Part shown: piece by piece, positions 36,433-51,865 of the stretch
How the letters are laid out: the number at the start of each line of letters is the position of its first letter
How positions within the stretch are numbered: the stretch's first letter is position 1
NCBI GenBank assembly: GCA_040758375.1
Contig: JBFLWE010000003.1
Span: 50,798 to 114,797, forward strand
Direction of reading: 5' to 3'
Source of the DNA: CAMLIZ01 sp040758375
Lineage (GTDB): Bacteria; Pseudomonadota; Gammaproteobacteria; Burkholderiales; Burkholderiaceae_C
Length of the DNA stretch: 64,000 nt
Program-made: the position numbers and the translations under genes
Notes under the pieces: model-generated
What the model was told of the DNA's origin: nothing
Seen by the model: only the letters and a program-made list of their open reading frames with translations
Databases searched by the model: none

Positions 36433-37539
36433 ATGACGAACGTGCCTCACGACGCCCCTCCGTCCACCGTTTCCATCGACCTCGACGGCCGGCGCTACGA
36501 CATCCTGATCGGACCGGGCCTTTTGCGCGACGGCCCTGCCTGGGCAGGTCTGCCCAAGGCCTCGTTTGCGGCCATCGTGACCAACACCACGATCGTGCCG
36601 CTCTATGCCGAGCGGCTGGGGCAAGCCCTGGCACCACACTACCCCCGGCAGATCCTCGTCGAACTGCCCGATGGCGAGGTGTTCAAGGACTGGAACTCGC
36701 TGAATCTCATTTTCGACCGTCTGCTGGCCGAGGGATGCGACCGCAAGACGGTGCTGTTCGCGCTGGGCGGTGGCGTCATCGGGGACATGACCGGATTCGC
36801 CGCGGCCTGCTACATGCGCGGCGTGCCCTTCGTCCAGGTGCCCACGACCTTGCTTGCGCAGGTGGACTCTTCCGTCGGTGGCAAGACGGCCATCAACCAT
36901 CCGCGCGGCAAGAACATGATCGGCGCCTTCTACCAGCCGCAGCGGGTGGTGTGCGACCTCGACACGCTGGACACGCTGCCGCAGCGGGAGATTGCTGCCG
37001 GGCTTGCCGAGGTGATCAAGTACGGACCCATCGCCGACCCGGTGTTCCTAGACTGGATCGAGCAGCACATCGACGCGCTCGTGGCGCGCGACAAGCCCGC
37101 GCTCGCGCACGCGGTGCGCCGTTCCTGCGAGATCAAGGCCTGGGTCGTGAGCCAGGACGAGCGCGAGGCGGGCCTGCGTGCGATCCTGAACTTCGGGCAC
37201 ACCTTCGGCCACGCCATCGAAGCCGGCCTGGGCTATGGCGAGTGGCTGCACGGCGAGGCGGTGGGATGCGGCATGGTCATGGCCAGTGCCTTGTCCGCGG
37301 AACTGGGGCTGATGCCGCCGGCCTTTGTGGAGCGGATGCGCCGGCTGGTCGAGCGGGCCGGGCTGCCGACGGTGGGCCCGGCCCTCGGGGTAGATCGATA
37401 CCTCGAGCTGATGAGCGTGGACAAGAAGGCCGAGGCCGGCGACATCCGCTATGTGGTGATCGAATCGTTGGGGCGCGCGGTCGTGCGCGCCGCACCGGTG
37501 GACACGGTGGCGCGTGTGATCGAGGCGCACACGCGCTGA
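36433..37539 (+). CDS. aroB: 3-Dehydroquinate synthase AroB
   Basis: A 368-residue NAD- and metal-dependent enzyme converting DAHP to 3-dehydroquinate. Motifs seen are PDGEVFKDW, GGGVIGDMTGFAAACYMRG (~112), QVDSSVGGKTAINHPRGKN and the metal-ligand segments NFGHTFGHAIE and WLHGEAVG. The ATG giving MTNVPHDAP fits the family length; upstream in-frame GTG codons would overlap the end of the aroK region. It is followed closely by dgt. Confidence 0.96.
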   Translation: MTNVPHDAPPSTVSIDLDGRRYDILIGPGLLRDGPAWAGLPKASFAAIVTNTTIVPLYAERLGQALAPHYPRQILVELPDGEVFKDWNSLNLIFDRLLAEGCDRKTVLFALGGGVIGDMTGFAAACYMRGVPFVQVPTTLLAQVDSSVGGKTAINHPRGKNMIGAFYQPQRVVCDLDTLDTLPQREIAAGLAEVIKYGPIADPVFLDWIEQHIDALVARDKPALAHAVRRSCEIKAWVVSQDEREAGLRAILNFGHTFGHAIEAGLGYGEWLHGEAVGCGMVMASALSAELGLMPPAFVERMRRLVERAGLPTVGPALGVDRYLELMSVDKKAEAGDIRYVVIESLGRAVVRAAPVDTVARVIEAHTR

Positions 37540-37565
37540 GGCGCTGCGCGAGCTCACCGCCTCAC

Positions 37566-38705
37566 GTGCTCGATCTTGCACCTTACGCATCCCACCCCGA
37601 GCGCTCTCGGGGGCGCAGGCATCCGGAGCCGCCTGCGCCCACGCGCAGCGAGTTCCAACGCGACCGCGACCGCATCGTGCACAGCACGGCGTTCCGACGC
37701 CTCGTCTACAAGACGCAGGTGTTCCTCAACCATGAGGGCGATCTCTTCCGCACGCGGCTGACCCATTCGCTTGAGGTCGCACAACTCGGCCGCTCGATCG
37801 CGCGCAGCCTGCGGCTCAACGAAGACCTGGTGGAGGCGATCGCCCTGGCCCATGACTTGGGCCATACGCCGTTTGGCCATGCAGGCCAGGAGGCGCTGCA
37901 CCAGTGCATGGCGCGGCACGGAGGGTTCGAGCACAACCTGCAGAGCCTGCGGGTGGTCGACTGTCTCGAGCAGCGCTACGCGGACTTCGACGGCCTGAAC
38001 CTGAGCTTCGAGACCCGCGAGGGCATCCTCAAGCACTGCAGCCGCAAGCAGGCGGCCTACATGGAGTCGTTGCAGCCCGACGGTGTGGCGCGCCGCTTCC
38101 TTGTCGGCACGCAACCCAGCATCGAAGCGCAGCTTTGCAACCTGGCGGACGAGATCGCCTACAACGCGCACGACATCGACGACGGGGTGCGTTCCGGGCT
38201 GCTCGACATGGACCAGTTGGCGGAAGTGCCGCTGTTCCGCAGGTTTCTGAAGCAGGCGCTGGCCGAGCATCCGGGCTTGCACAAGACGCCTGCGCGACGC
38301 CTGCTCTACGAGACCTTGCGCCGCATGTTGTCGCAGCAGGTGTACGACGTGATCGATGCGACGCGTGCTGCCATTGACTCCGCAAGACCGGCCGACGCCG
38401 ATGAAGCGCGGGCCGCGGGTGCGCTGGTGAGCTTCTCGCCCGAGATGCGGCAGGCCAGCACAGAGATGAAGCGCTTCCTGTTCCGCGCGCTGTACCGGCA
38501 TCCTCAAGTGACCGAAACGACCGATCGCGCGCGCCGCGTGGTCAAGGAACTCTTCGCCGCCTATGTAGACGACCCACAACAACTGCCCCACGACTACCGG
38601 CAGAGCGAAGACCGTTGCCGGGCGGTGTCGGACTACATCGCCGGCATGACAGACCGCTTTGCGATCCGGGAGCACGAACGCCTGGTCGGCTCGGGACTGT
38701 TCTGA
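37566..38705 (+). CDS. dgt: dGTP triphosphohydrolase-like protein
   Basis: A 379-residue HD-domain nucleotide triphosphohydrolase that splits dNTP to nucleoside and triphosphate. HD ligands appear in RLTHSLEVAQLGR (~67) and ALAHDLGHTPFGHAG (~98), with a third in CNLADEIAYNAHDIDDG. The N-terminal TRSEFQRDRDRIVHSTAFRRL is typical. I chose the GTG 27 bases after aroB; a very long open frame above it is the aroB shadow. It belongs to the short type-2 subgroup. Confidence 0.93.
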   Translation: MLDLAPYASHPERSRGRRHPEPPAPTRSEFQRDRDRIVHSTAFRRLVYKTQVFLNHEGDLFRTRLTHSLEVAQLGRSIARSLRLNEDLVEAIALAHDLGHTPFGHAGQEALHQCMARHGGFEHNLQSLRVVDCLEQRYADFDGLNLSFETREGILKHCSRKQAAYMESLQPDGVARRFLVGTQPSIEAQLCNLADEIAYNAHDIDDGVRSGLLDMDQLAEVPLFRRFLKQALAEHPGLHKTPARRLLYETLRRMLSQQVYDVIDATRAAIDSARPADADEARAAGALVSFSPEMRQASTEMKRFLFRALYRHPQVTETTDRARRVVKELFAAYVDDPQQLPHDYRQSEDRCRAVSDYIAGMTDRFAIREHERLVGSGLF

Positions 38706-38734
38706 GCCTCGCCGGGCAGAGGCCACGGCAATAA

Positions 38735-39525
38735 TGGGGGTCAGATCTTGCAACCCCGTTGCGCCGCATGGCCCGCTTGCCCCGCCTTTCAGTCCCCGCA
38801 GAAACGCACTACGTCGTGCAACGAGGCCACAACCGGCAGCCGGTGTTCCTGGACGATCACGATCGCCAGCAGTTTCTGGCTGCGCTGCGCGATGCTGCTG
38901 CCGAACACGGCCTCGCCGTTCACGCCTATGCGCTGCTGGCCGACGAGGTGCGCCTGCTCACCACTCCGCAGCAGCATGACAGCTTGAGCAAAGGCATGCA
39001 GGCGCTCGGCAGGCGTTATGTGGCGGCCTTCAATCGGCGCCACGGGCGTTCAGGCACCTTGTGGGAAGGGCGGTTTAGAGGGGCTGTCATTGAAAGTGAG
39101 CGCTACTTTCTTCCCGCGCTCACCCTGATCGAGACCGCGCCGGTGAAGGCGGGTCTGGCGACAGAGCCGCAGGGTTGGCCGTGGAGCAGCGCGCGGCATC
39201 ACCTTGGTGTGCACCGGGATCCGCTGATCACCGACCACCCGCTCTACTGGCAACTGGGCAACACGCCCTTCGACCGGGAAGCCGCGTTTCGGCGCCTGCT
39301 GGAGGCGGGCTTGCTGCCAGCGCAGGCGTTGGCGCTGGAGCAGGCCGGCGCCAAGTCGTGGGTGCTCGGTTCTGCAGACTTCCTGACCCGGTTGGCGCAA
39401 CGAACAAACAGGCCCCTGGTTCCGCGGCCGCGAGGGCGTCCGCCCAGGCGATCGGATGATATGTCCCCAATTAAGGAAAAAAACAGGAGCAAGAGGGCTT
39501 AAATATGATCCGACCCTGATTAAAA
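38735..39525 (+). mobile_element. RAYT/IS200-like remnant element with inverted end motifs
   Basis: A Y1-transposase-type gene flanked by GGGTCAGATC (38739-38748) and its near inverse GATCCGACCC (39507-39516), nine of ten matching. These resemble the GGGGTCAGA-type ends that flank REP-associated transposase genes. It is a single copy inside an otherwise conserved dgt-gltB neighbourhood. No target-site duplication could be identified by eye. Confidence 0.55.
38768..39502 (+). CDS. Y1/RAYT-family transposase homologue lacking the HUH motif
   Basis: A 244-residue protein with clear Transposase_17 (Y1_Tnp) architecture: PRLSVPAETHYVVQRGHNRQ at the N-terminus, GRRYVAAFNRRHGRSGTLWEGRF around the presumed catalytic Tyr (~83), then LTLIETAPVKAGL and WPWSSARHH. 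Where active members have NHVHLL, this one has ALLADEVRLL (about 55-65), so both metal-binding histidines are absent. The C-terminus is Arg/Pro/Lys-rich. The frame is undamaged, which argues for a retained non-transposing role, perhaps DNA binding. Confidence 0.82.
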   Translation: MARLPRLSVPAETHYVVQRGHNRQPVFLDDHDRQQFLAALRDAAAEHGLAVHAYALLADEVRLLTTPQQHDSLSKGMQALGRRYVAAFNRRHGRSGTLWEGRFRGAVIESERYFLPALTLIETAPVKAGLATEPQGWPWSSARHHLGVHRDPLITDHPLYWQLGNTPFDREAAFRRLLEAGLLPAQALALEQAGAKSWVLGSADFLTRLAQRTNRPLVPRPRGRPPRRSDDMSPIKEKNRSKRA

Positions 39526-39555
39526 CCGCTTGCCCGGCTTGCTGCACTGCATTAG

Positions 39556-39587
39556 TCTCCACGTTATCCCTGATCCGAACGTGGAGA
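39556..39587 (+). promoter_or_regulatory. Inverted repeat covering the gltB ribosome-binding site
   Basis: TCTCCACGTT and AACGTGGAGA form a perfect 10-bp inverted repeat around a 12-base loop. The right arm contains GGAG, the Shine-Dalgarno six bases before the gltB ATG. As RNA it would hide the ribosome-binding site; as DNA it could be a dimeric operator. No promoter upstream is convincing (TTGCCC, 17 bases, TAGTCT at 39530-39558 is weak). Confidence 0.55.
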
Positions 39588-39592
39588 GCGCC

Positions 39593-44347
<4,755 letters not shown>

Positions 44348-44362
44348 GCACGAGATCAGATC

Positions 44363-45829
<1,467 letters not shown>

Positions 45830-46309
45830 TCAGCGACCCCAACAGTCGGCGGCGGAGACGCCGCTGGCTGCATTCACCACATCCCGCGCGCCCGTCTGGC
45901 TCAGACTGAGAGTGCCGCACTTGTCCGCGGCCATTGGTCCTTTGGGCACCGCGTAGAGCACAAAGGACGACGCTGTGGGTTCGCCAGCCTTGAAGCTGAT
46001 GTCGTACGTCTTGGTGCTGCTATCCTTGGGCGCCTCCCTAACGGGAAGGCTGGCACTGGTAATGGCGGCGCCGCCCGAGTGCCCGAGCTTGTTGTAGGCA
46101 CTGCTAACCGTGTATTGACGCTCCAGCCACTGGGCGTTTTCGAGAAGAACAGCCTTCGCGTCGCCGCGCCTGCTGCGGTCCACAGAGTCCCGGTAGCTTG
46201 GGTACGCAATGGCCGCCAGGATCGCCACAATGGCGACAGTGATCATCAGTTCGATCAGGGTGAACCCAAGCAGGCGTGCTCGTTGTGTCGTTTGCGCATC
46301 GAAATGCAT
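45830..46309 (-). CDS. pilE: Type IV minor pilin, PilE-like
   Basis: A 159-residue type IVa pilin-like protein. The prepilin site is RARLLG^FTLIELMITVAIVAILAAIAYPSY with Glu at +5 (quoted without a gap it is the usual N-terminal helix). Two late cysteines (DKCGTLSL and ADCWG) would close the D-region disulfide loop. It matches the ComP/PilE minor pilin type found at the end of fimT-pilVWXY1 operons rather than the major pilin. The ATG giving MHFDAQTTQ is chosen; upstream residues overlap pilY1. Confidence 0.9.
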   Translation of the reverse strand: MHFDAQTTQRARLLGFTLIELMITVAIVAILAAIAYPSYRDSVDRSRRGDAKAVLLENAQWLERQYTVSSAYNKLGHSGGAAITSASLPVREAPKDSSTKTYDISFKAGEPTASSFVLYAVPKGPMAADKCGTLSLSQTGARDVVNAASGVSAADCWGR

Positions 46310-46326
46310 TGAGAAGAGCTCCTCGT

Positions 46327-49300
46327 TCACTTCAGTTGCCGCCAGGAGATGCGGGCCTTCTTGGAGCAAGACTGCAGGCCCATCTGAACCAAGCTGGTAT
46401 CGTTGCGCGTGTAGCTGAGCAATTCATCGCAAGGCGCACTGCCTCGCCCGAGTTCGACGCCGCCGGCGCGCCCGCCGTTGAGCTGTCCGCGGTCATTGAC
46501 CGTGCGATTTGTCGTCGCTTTGTTGACGTTGTCCCCGTTGTAGTACTGAATCAGCGGCTGCGTGATGACGCCTGCAGTATCGATCGCGACGTTGCCTACC
46601 TTGTTGAACGGCTTGAATCCCGACGGACTCTTCCCCGTCACGGCGTCGAGCGCAAAGATGCGTGCGGTACCGCCGTTGGCGCAGGGGTCCACGAGCGGCT
46701 TGTTGACGACCATGACGGCGACGCTATTGACGATCTGCGGGGAGATATTCGCGCGCTCACCGCCTGTGTCCAGATCGAGGTACCAACCACGATGCACGGC
46801 CCAATCCGGGTTGTTAGCCGTGGTGGTGCCGATGCTCGAGCTGGCGGGCAGCGCTTCTTGCTTCCGCAAGACGGTGGACCTAGAGCCGGTGACACCCATC
46901 GCTTCTCCGGGTTTGTCCCAGATGCCGTAGAGCGACTGGATCGCAAGGTTGACGTTTTTCGACGCGTCGTTCGAGGTGTCCGTAGATTCGAAAAGCTTGC
47001 CGGTCCCGAAGATGACCACCGCCCCTCCGCTGGGGTGGGCGATGATTTCTGGCATCACGGTGATGGGCTGTGTCGAGGCACCTGAGCCAGACGTGCTGAA
47101 CAGGGGCGTCCCGCCAAACGCAACATTCCACCGTGATGCATCGGTGTCGGAGACGTCGAACTTCCACAGATCGCCCTCTAGATCTCCGGCGTAGATCGTG
47201 ATGATTTCGCGGGACGAGTTGAGAACGACATTCGGCTGCGAGAGGCCGTTGTTGCCTGCAGTGCCGACCGTGAACTGACGAAGGATATCTCCTGTGCTGA
47301 GATCGACGATGAACAGCGCAGCCCGCCCGGACGCACTGTCGTAGCCGTTCGCGAAGATGACCGCCCAGGAGCCGTTTCGCATGCGACCCACGAGGGGGTA
47401 GCCGAGCACGAAGCCCATGTCGCTGCTGTCTGCATCGCTGAACTCACCCATGATCTTGTCAGCACCGAATCCTCCGGTGTTGACATCCGTATCGGTGACA
47501 TCGATCGCGTAGACCGCGCGCGCACCGGCGCCCATCGATCCGACGAGCAAGCTGCGCCAGCTTCCGTTCACGTATGCGTCGGATACGTTGGGAGGGCCAT
47601 CCACCGTGAACCGATGGCTGTATGCCGGGTCCGACAGCATCAGCAGCTTTTTCTCGGCAAGCTGGCCGGCAGTGGAGCGCGGCACGTTGTACACGGCGTT
47701 CGGAACGTACGCGAATCGCTCCACCCCGTCGTCCGTATTGAACGCGTGAACCATGCCGTCATTGGCGCCGGCAAAAATTGTGCTGCGCATACTTTGCAAG
47801 GCATTGTCGGAGCGGAAGGTCGTGTAGGCAGCGCGCGCCGGGTCGCTCGTGGGCAAGCGGTCGTAGCCGCCGCCGGCATCCGGCCCCTTGACCGGCGAGC
47901 CGTTCACGATGTCACCCAGAGGCCCTCCCGTCACGCCACCAACCGTGTACCGGGAACGATCCCGGAACGAGCCGCCGTTGGCCACTTCCTTCGAACCATC
48001 GCCCCGCAGGTAGGCGAGAACGTCAGGATCGTCGTTCAAGTAGCTCTGCTGAGTCGAGGTAAGGTTTGACCACAGGAAGGGCGTGCCTGTGTTGGCCTTG
48101 CCCGTGGACGTGTAGATGTTGCGCCGGCTCGGCAACGGAAGCTTGTTGGATGCTTCCCACACCTGGTCAGGGTTAACGTAGTCGGAACTGGTGGGTTTGT
48201 TGTTGACGACGCCGGTGGTGGCGTTCTGCTTGAAGGCGTAGAGCCTGCCGTACCACTTGTTAGGATTGAACGTTGCCTGGTACAGCTTGCCGCCGGCTCT
48301 CAACTGCGCCGAGTCAGCCGCCAGCGACGCCAGATCCAGCGGCTGGTCTGCCACTTCGGACAAGGCCGCTGCCAGTCCGGTGGCGAGATCGTTGGGATTG
48401 GTTGCGGAGAAATAGCGACCTCTGCCTGACATGGCGGCATGGATCAAGTCGTCGCCGGTGCTCTGGCTGTCCGCAGAAGGCGTGGTCCAGACGAGTTTCG
48501 TCTTGTTGGCGATAAGGGCGTCACGCAACTCCTGCGTGGAAAGCCAAGCCGGACCTGTTGCACCGGTGGGCAAGTCTTTCACGAACCGGTGGAAGGGCGA
48601 GCTCGTCGGCTCCGACCGAGGGACGGTGGTGGAGTTGTCGGAGGCCCGTTTGACCTGGCCAGTGCCAGAGATGCCAAGACCGATGGTGAATGTGGTCAGG
48701 TGTTGCCAAAATGCGGGATCTCGTCCGGACGGCACGACACGGTTGTCCAAGTCTGGCCGAAGGTCGGTCTTCCAGTAGTAGGCCGCCGCATCAGACAGTG
48801 TGTTGTTCACCGTGTCACTGAAGGGAGAGACCGTGAAGCGCCCGACCAGCGGGTCCTGCGATTCGGGAGGCGTGTCCGTGTAGGTGTACTGCGTTCTGGC
48901 GGGGGCGGGCTTCTGAGGCGTATTGCCCGCGAAGACGTCGTTGTTGTTGCTGGCAGGCGATGTGGCGGGGCTGCCGTTCCAGAAGCCGTCGGTGCTCAAG
49001 ATGTGGAAGGAGCGGCGGCAGCTGTACTCGGTTCCCTTGGTCGAGGTGTTGGAAGGATCCTCTGCCCAGGGATTTCCATTGTCGCTGCGCTGGAAGTACT
49101 TGCCGACGTTGTCGACTGCGAGTCGCAGCGGCGTGCCGCCGCTCGGATAGCTGTCGTACAGGCTGCGGTAGAAATTCGACCGGTTCGTTCCGGTGAACTG
49201 CGCCACGCCGCGGCGGACTGTGCCTGCGGTGTTGATCGTGCCGAAGCCGACACGAAGATTGGTGCCCTGTTTGGCAAAGGCAGCCGCTACCCCGCCCTTC

Positions 49301-50139
49301 GCCATCAGCGAGCGGCTGTGGTAGTACTGCAACCAGTTGGCGAAGTTCTGCAGCTCTTCTTGGTACGTGCAGACGGTCGCGCTGGCGCAATCCGTGCGCT
49401 TGCTCGTACTGCTCTGCGGGTACGTTCCGCCTGCGACGATTTCCCGCTTGACGAAACTCGACGCGACATTCAATGGAGTGTTAGGGTTGGCTGGCGGAAG
49501 AGGCGCCGTGCCGGTGTAGATGAAGTAAGCGGCTGGCCAGAACGGTTTTCCGTCCACGTCCCAGTTCGTCATCTGGACCGTCAGGTCGAGCTGGAATCCC
49601 GTGTCGAATGGGTTGTTATGGCTGACGTTCACCGCCTTGGGATCGGCATTCGCATTGGCAGTTTGGTCGTTCGACCACTTCGGCCAGGGCTTGTAGGTGA
49701 CGTCTGGGTTGTAGTACAGCGGATTACCGGCTGCAGACCGCAGATAGCGGGCGACCTTGTTGTTGATGTCGTAGTACTTAGCGCTGAGATACTCGGAATA
49801 GGTATAGCGCCCCTGATCCCGGTTCCAAAACCGCCGCCACATGCCAGGGAACTGAGCATTGGTGAAATCCAGTGCGCTGCTGTACCACGACGTCGGCATG
49901 CCCGCGGCATTGCCACTCGGGATGTCCGGTATGGCATCGGAGCGCATCGATCCGGAATCGTCCAGCGTGAACATCACGTTCACGTCCGGCGGCGTGGCAT
50001 AAACGCCCGGCAGCTGAGAAACGAATCCGGCGTAGTTGGACGACACGGCATATGCGGGCCCTGCTTGCAGCAGCATACTACCGAGCAACAGGCTGCCGAC
50101 GAGCCGCCTGGCGCGAACGGAGGAAAGGATTGCAGTCAT
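46327..50139 (-). CDS. pilY1: Type IV pilus tip adhesin/assembly protein PilY1
   Basis: A 1270-residue exported protein. The signal peptide ends PAYA (~31). A von Willebrand A-like segment begins at ~57 with the metal-site motif LDDSGSM. The C-terminal third is the conserved PilY1 beta-propeller (FAGANDGMVHAFNTDDGVERFAYVP; GDLEGDLWKFDVSD). PilY1 primes pilus extension with the minor pilins and can sit at the tip, where it senses surfaces or binds host or calcium. GC content is clearly below that of gltBD. The ATG following a GGAAAGGA-type sequence is used. Confidence 0.95.
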   Translation of the reverse strand: MTAILSSVRARRLVGSLLLGSMLLQAGPAYAVSSNYAGFVSQLPGVYATPPDVNVMFTLDDSGSMRSDAIPDIPSGNAAGMPTSWYSSALDFTNAQFPGMWRRFWNRDQGRYTYSEYLSAKYYDINNKVARYLRSAAGNPLYYNPDVTYKPWPKWSNDQTANANADPKAVNVSHNNPFDTGFQLDLTVQMTNWDVDGKPFWPAAYFIYTGTAPLPPANPNTPLNVASSFVKREIVAGGTYPQSSTSKRTDCASATVCTYQEELQNFANWLQYYHSRSLMAKGGVAAAFAKQGTNLRVGFGTINTAGTVRRGVAQFTGTNRSNFYRSLYDSYPSGGTPLRLAVDNVGKYFQRSDNGNPWAEDPSNTSTKGTEYSCRRSFHILSTDGFWNGSPATSPASNNNDVFAGNTPQKPAPARTQYTYTDTPPESQDPLVGRFTVSPFSDTVNNTLSDAAAYYWKTDLRPDLDNRVVPSGRDPAFWQHLTTFTIGLGISGTGQVKRASDNSTTVPRSEPTSSPFHRFVKDLPTGATGPAWLSTQELRDALIANKTKLVWTTPSADSQSTGDDLIHAAMSGRGRYFSATNPNDLATGLAAALSEVADQPLDLASLAADSAQLRAGGKLYQATFNPNKWYGRLYAFKQNATTGVVNNKPTSSDYVNPDQVWEASNKLPLPSRRNIYTSTGKANTGTPFLWSNLTSTQQSYLNDDPDVLAYLRGDGSKEVANGGSFRDRSRYTVGGVTGGPLGDIVNGSPVKGPDAGGGYDRLPTSDPARAAYTTFRSDNALQSMRSTIFAGANDGMVHAFNTDDGVERFAYVPNAVYNVPRSTAGQLAEKKLLMLSDPAYSHRFTVDGPPNVSDAYVNGSWRSLLVGSMGAGARAVYAIDVTDTDVNTGGFGADKIMGEFSDADSSDMGFVLGYPLVGRMRNGSWAVIFANGYDSASGRAALFIVDLSTGDILRQFTVGTAGNNGLSQPNVVLNSSREIITIYAGDLEGDLWKFDVSDTDASRWNVAFGGTPLFSTSGSGASTQPITVMPEIIAHPSGGAVVIFGTGKLFESTDTSNDASKNVNLAIQSLYGIWDKPGEAMGVTGSRSTVLRKQEALPASSSIGTTTANNPDWAVHRGWYLDLDTGGERANISPQIVNSVAVMVVNKPLVDPCANGGTARIFALDAVTGKSPSGFKPFNKVGNVAIDTAGVITQPLIQYYNGDNVNKATTNRTVNDRGQLNGGRAGGVELGRGSAPCDELLSYTRNDTSLVQMGLQSCSKKARISWRQLK

Positions 50140-50171
50140 TTCGGTCTCCGGTCCGATAGGTATCTGGACGA

Positions 50172-50657
50172 TTACTCGGGCGAGTAGGTGGCTTGAAGCA
50201 CTACAACGGTCGAGGACGATCCGCCGAGTCCTTTGCCTGTGACCCGGTAGCTGCCCGAGCCTGCTCCCAGCGCTTCCACCATGCAGCGGGGTTGTTCCTT
50301 CAGGGTGGAGTCGCCTACGTCGATTTCCACTGACTTGGTGTCGTCGCTCCAGTTGGCTTCGACTTCCCAGTGTGGTGTGGCGGGGCTTGCATCGGATGCA
50401 ACCGGGGACAAAACCTTTTCGCCGGGAAATGCCCCGGTGTTGACCTGATTCAGACACGCGCGCACGGCTGCTTCGGCCGCCTGGAACGCTTTGTCGCGAT
50501 CGCGGGCGTTGCCTGCCATCCTTTCGTCCATAGTCGTGGTCCGCACGCCGGACAAGGCCAGCATCGTCACGACCACCAGCATCACGAGCAGGACGATCAA
50601 TGCGGCACCTTCTTGCTTCGGCGCGGGGCCGACAGTGCGGCGCTGAGGCACTTTCAT
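50172..50657 (-). CDS. pilX: Type IV minor pilin assembly protein PilX
   Basis: A 161-residue minor pilin. The leader ends KQEG^AALIVLLVMLVVVTMLALSG, the GspK-like type lacking Glu5. RDRDKAFQAAEAAVRACL is the PilX N-terminal region. It lies 4 bases after pilW and 32 before pilY1. Open sequence upstream of the ATG overlaps pilW and is rejected. Confidence 0.9.
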   Translation of the reverse strand: MKVPQRRTVGPAPKQEGAALIVLLVMLVVVTMLALSGVRTTTMDERMAGNARDRDKAFQAAEAAVRACLNQVNTGAFPGEKVLSPVASDASPATPHWEVEANWSDDTKSVEIDVGDSTLKEQPRCMVEALGAGSGSYRVTGKGLGGSSSTVVVLQATYSPE

Positions 50658-50661
50658 GGCG

Positions 50662-51849
50662 CTACCCGATCTTGTTCCGTATTGCGACCGTGGTGGTGAA
50701 GACACGGCGGTCGTACTTGGGGCCCGCGGACGGAAATGTGACCACCACGCCATTGACCGGCGCACTCGCCGGCAGACCCTGCAACCCACTTTCGATGGGA
50801 TCGCTTGCCCGTATGAGCAGGCTGACACGAACAGCCACGATATGGGGCCATTCCGCTGCTTGCACCTCGTCTGCCGTCACGTAGTCGTCGACCGCACCGT
50901 CGGGATCGGCCGCGGGGAGCCTGTCTCGCCCATACGTGACCTGCATGTTCTCCACGCCCTCGATCAGCTCTTGCTCCACGCCAGCGGCAACAGTGCCGTC
51001 GAAGACGCGTCGATAGAGCGACGTGCCGTTGCCGCTCGACGATGCCTTGATGTAGTAGGCGACAGTCTGCATCGGGAACACTTCAGCGGTCCCCGGAGCG
51101 TACTCGCCGCTTTCGAAGTTGGTGGCGCCGCCGGCTGTGATGTTCACCGCCGCCCCCGCAGCGGCGACGGCATCGGCAGAGAAGATCCGCGCCTTGGCGC
51201 AGTTGGCGATCAGACCGTAGCTGCCGGTGCAGAAGCCCGACAACTTGTCCGCGCCACTGCCGCACTTTCCGCCAGAGACAGCCTCCACGCTGAACATGGA
51301 GCTCCCGGAAACCGTGGAGGCCGTCAGCCGCATGGGCCTGCCGGTCACGCTGCGGACCACGAGCACGTCACTGCCAGGGGTCAGCCCGGCGGCACCGCCG
51401 ATCGTCGTGACTGGAATGGTGTCTATACCTGTGCCGGCGTCGATTTCCCAGCTCGATGCTGTCGTCACGTTGGTGGGCGTGGAGGACGTCAATGTGTAGG
51501 CGTCGGCGGTGGCATTGCTGTACTCGTAGCCCGCCACGCCGATGGAGAAGTTCGCTGCGAGATCCGCAGTGCTGAGACCTGGCTGCGCAGGGGCGCTGCT
51601 GCTGCCGGTGTAGCAACCGTAGTGACCTGCCATCCTCAGGTCGGTGGCGAGATATTCGAATGCGGTGCGCACCGACTGCTGGACGGAGCTGAGCTGCCCC
51701 TGACGCACGAATGCGGTCTTGGATGACAGATAGACGGATGCGAGGCCGAAGGTCAACACCAGGCCCAACACAAGTGCCACCATGAGTTCGACCAGCGACA
51801 GTCCGCGGACTGGTCGACGAGGCGGAACGGAACGAGCGACGGGTTTCAT
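50662..51849 (-). CDS. pilW: Type IV minor pilin assembly protein PilW
   Basis: A 395-residue large minor pilin. The prepilin site is RPVRG^LSLVELMVALVLGLV. QQSVRTAFEYLATDLRMAGHYGC is the diagnostic PilW region after the helix. It is longer than most PilW proteins because of a variable central domain rich in Thr/Ser/Gly. It lies 16 bases after pilV. Confidence 0.92.
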   Translation of the reverse strand: MKPVARSVPPRRPVRGLSLVELMVALVLGLVLTFGLASVYLSSKTAFVRQGQLSSVQQSVRTAFEYLATDLRMAGHYGCYTGSSSAPAQPGLSTADLAANFSIGVAGYEYSNATADAYTLTSSTPTNVTTASSWEIDAGTGIDTIPVTTIGGAAGLTPGSDVLVVRSVTGRPMRLTASTVSGSSMFSVEAVSGGKCGSGADKLSGFCTGSYGLIANCAKARIFSADAVAAAGAAVNITAGGATNFESGEYAPGTAEVFPMQTVAYYIKASSSGNGTSLYRRVFDGTVAAGVEQELIEGVENMQVTYGRDRLPAADPDGAVDDYVTADEVQAAEWPHIVAVRVSLLIRASDPIESGLQGLPASAPVNGVVVTFPSAGPKYDRRVFTTTVAIRNKIG

Positions 51850-51865
51850 TCGAATCGCCTTTTGC

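Noticed and set aside
37540..37565. dgt start further upstream inside aroB
   Set aside because: The frame is open for hundreds of codons only because it shadows aroB. The first start giving family-like length is the GTG at 37566.
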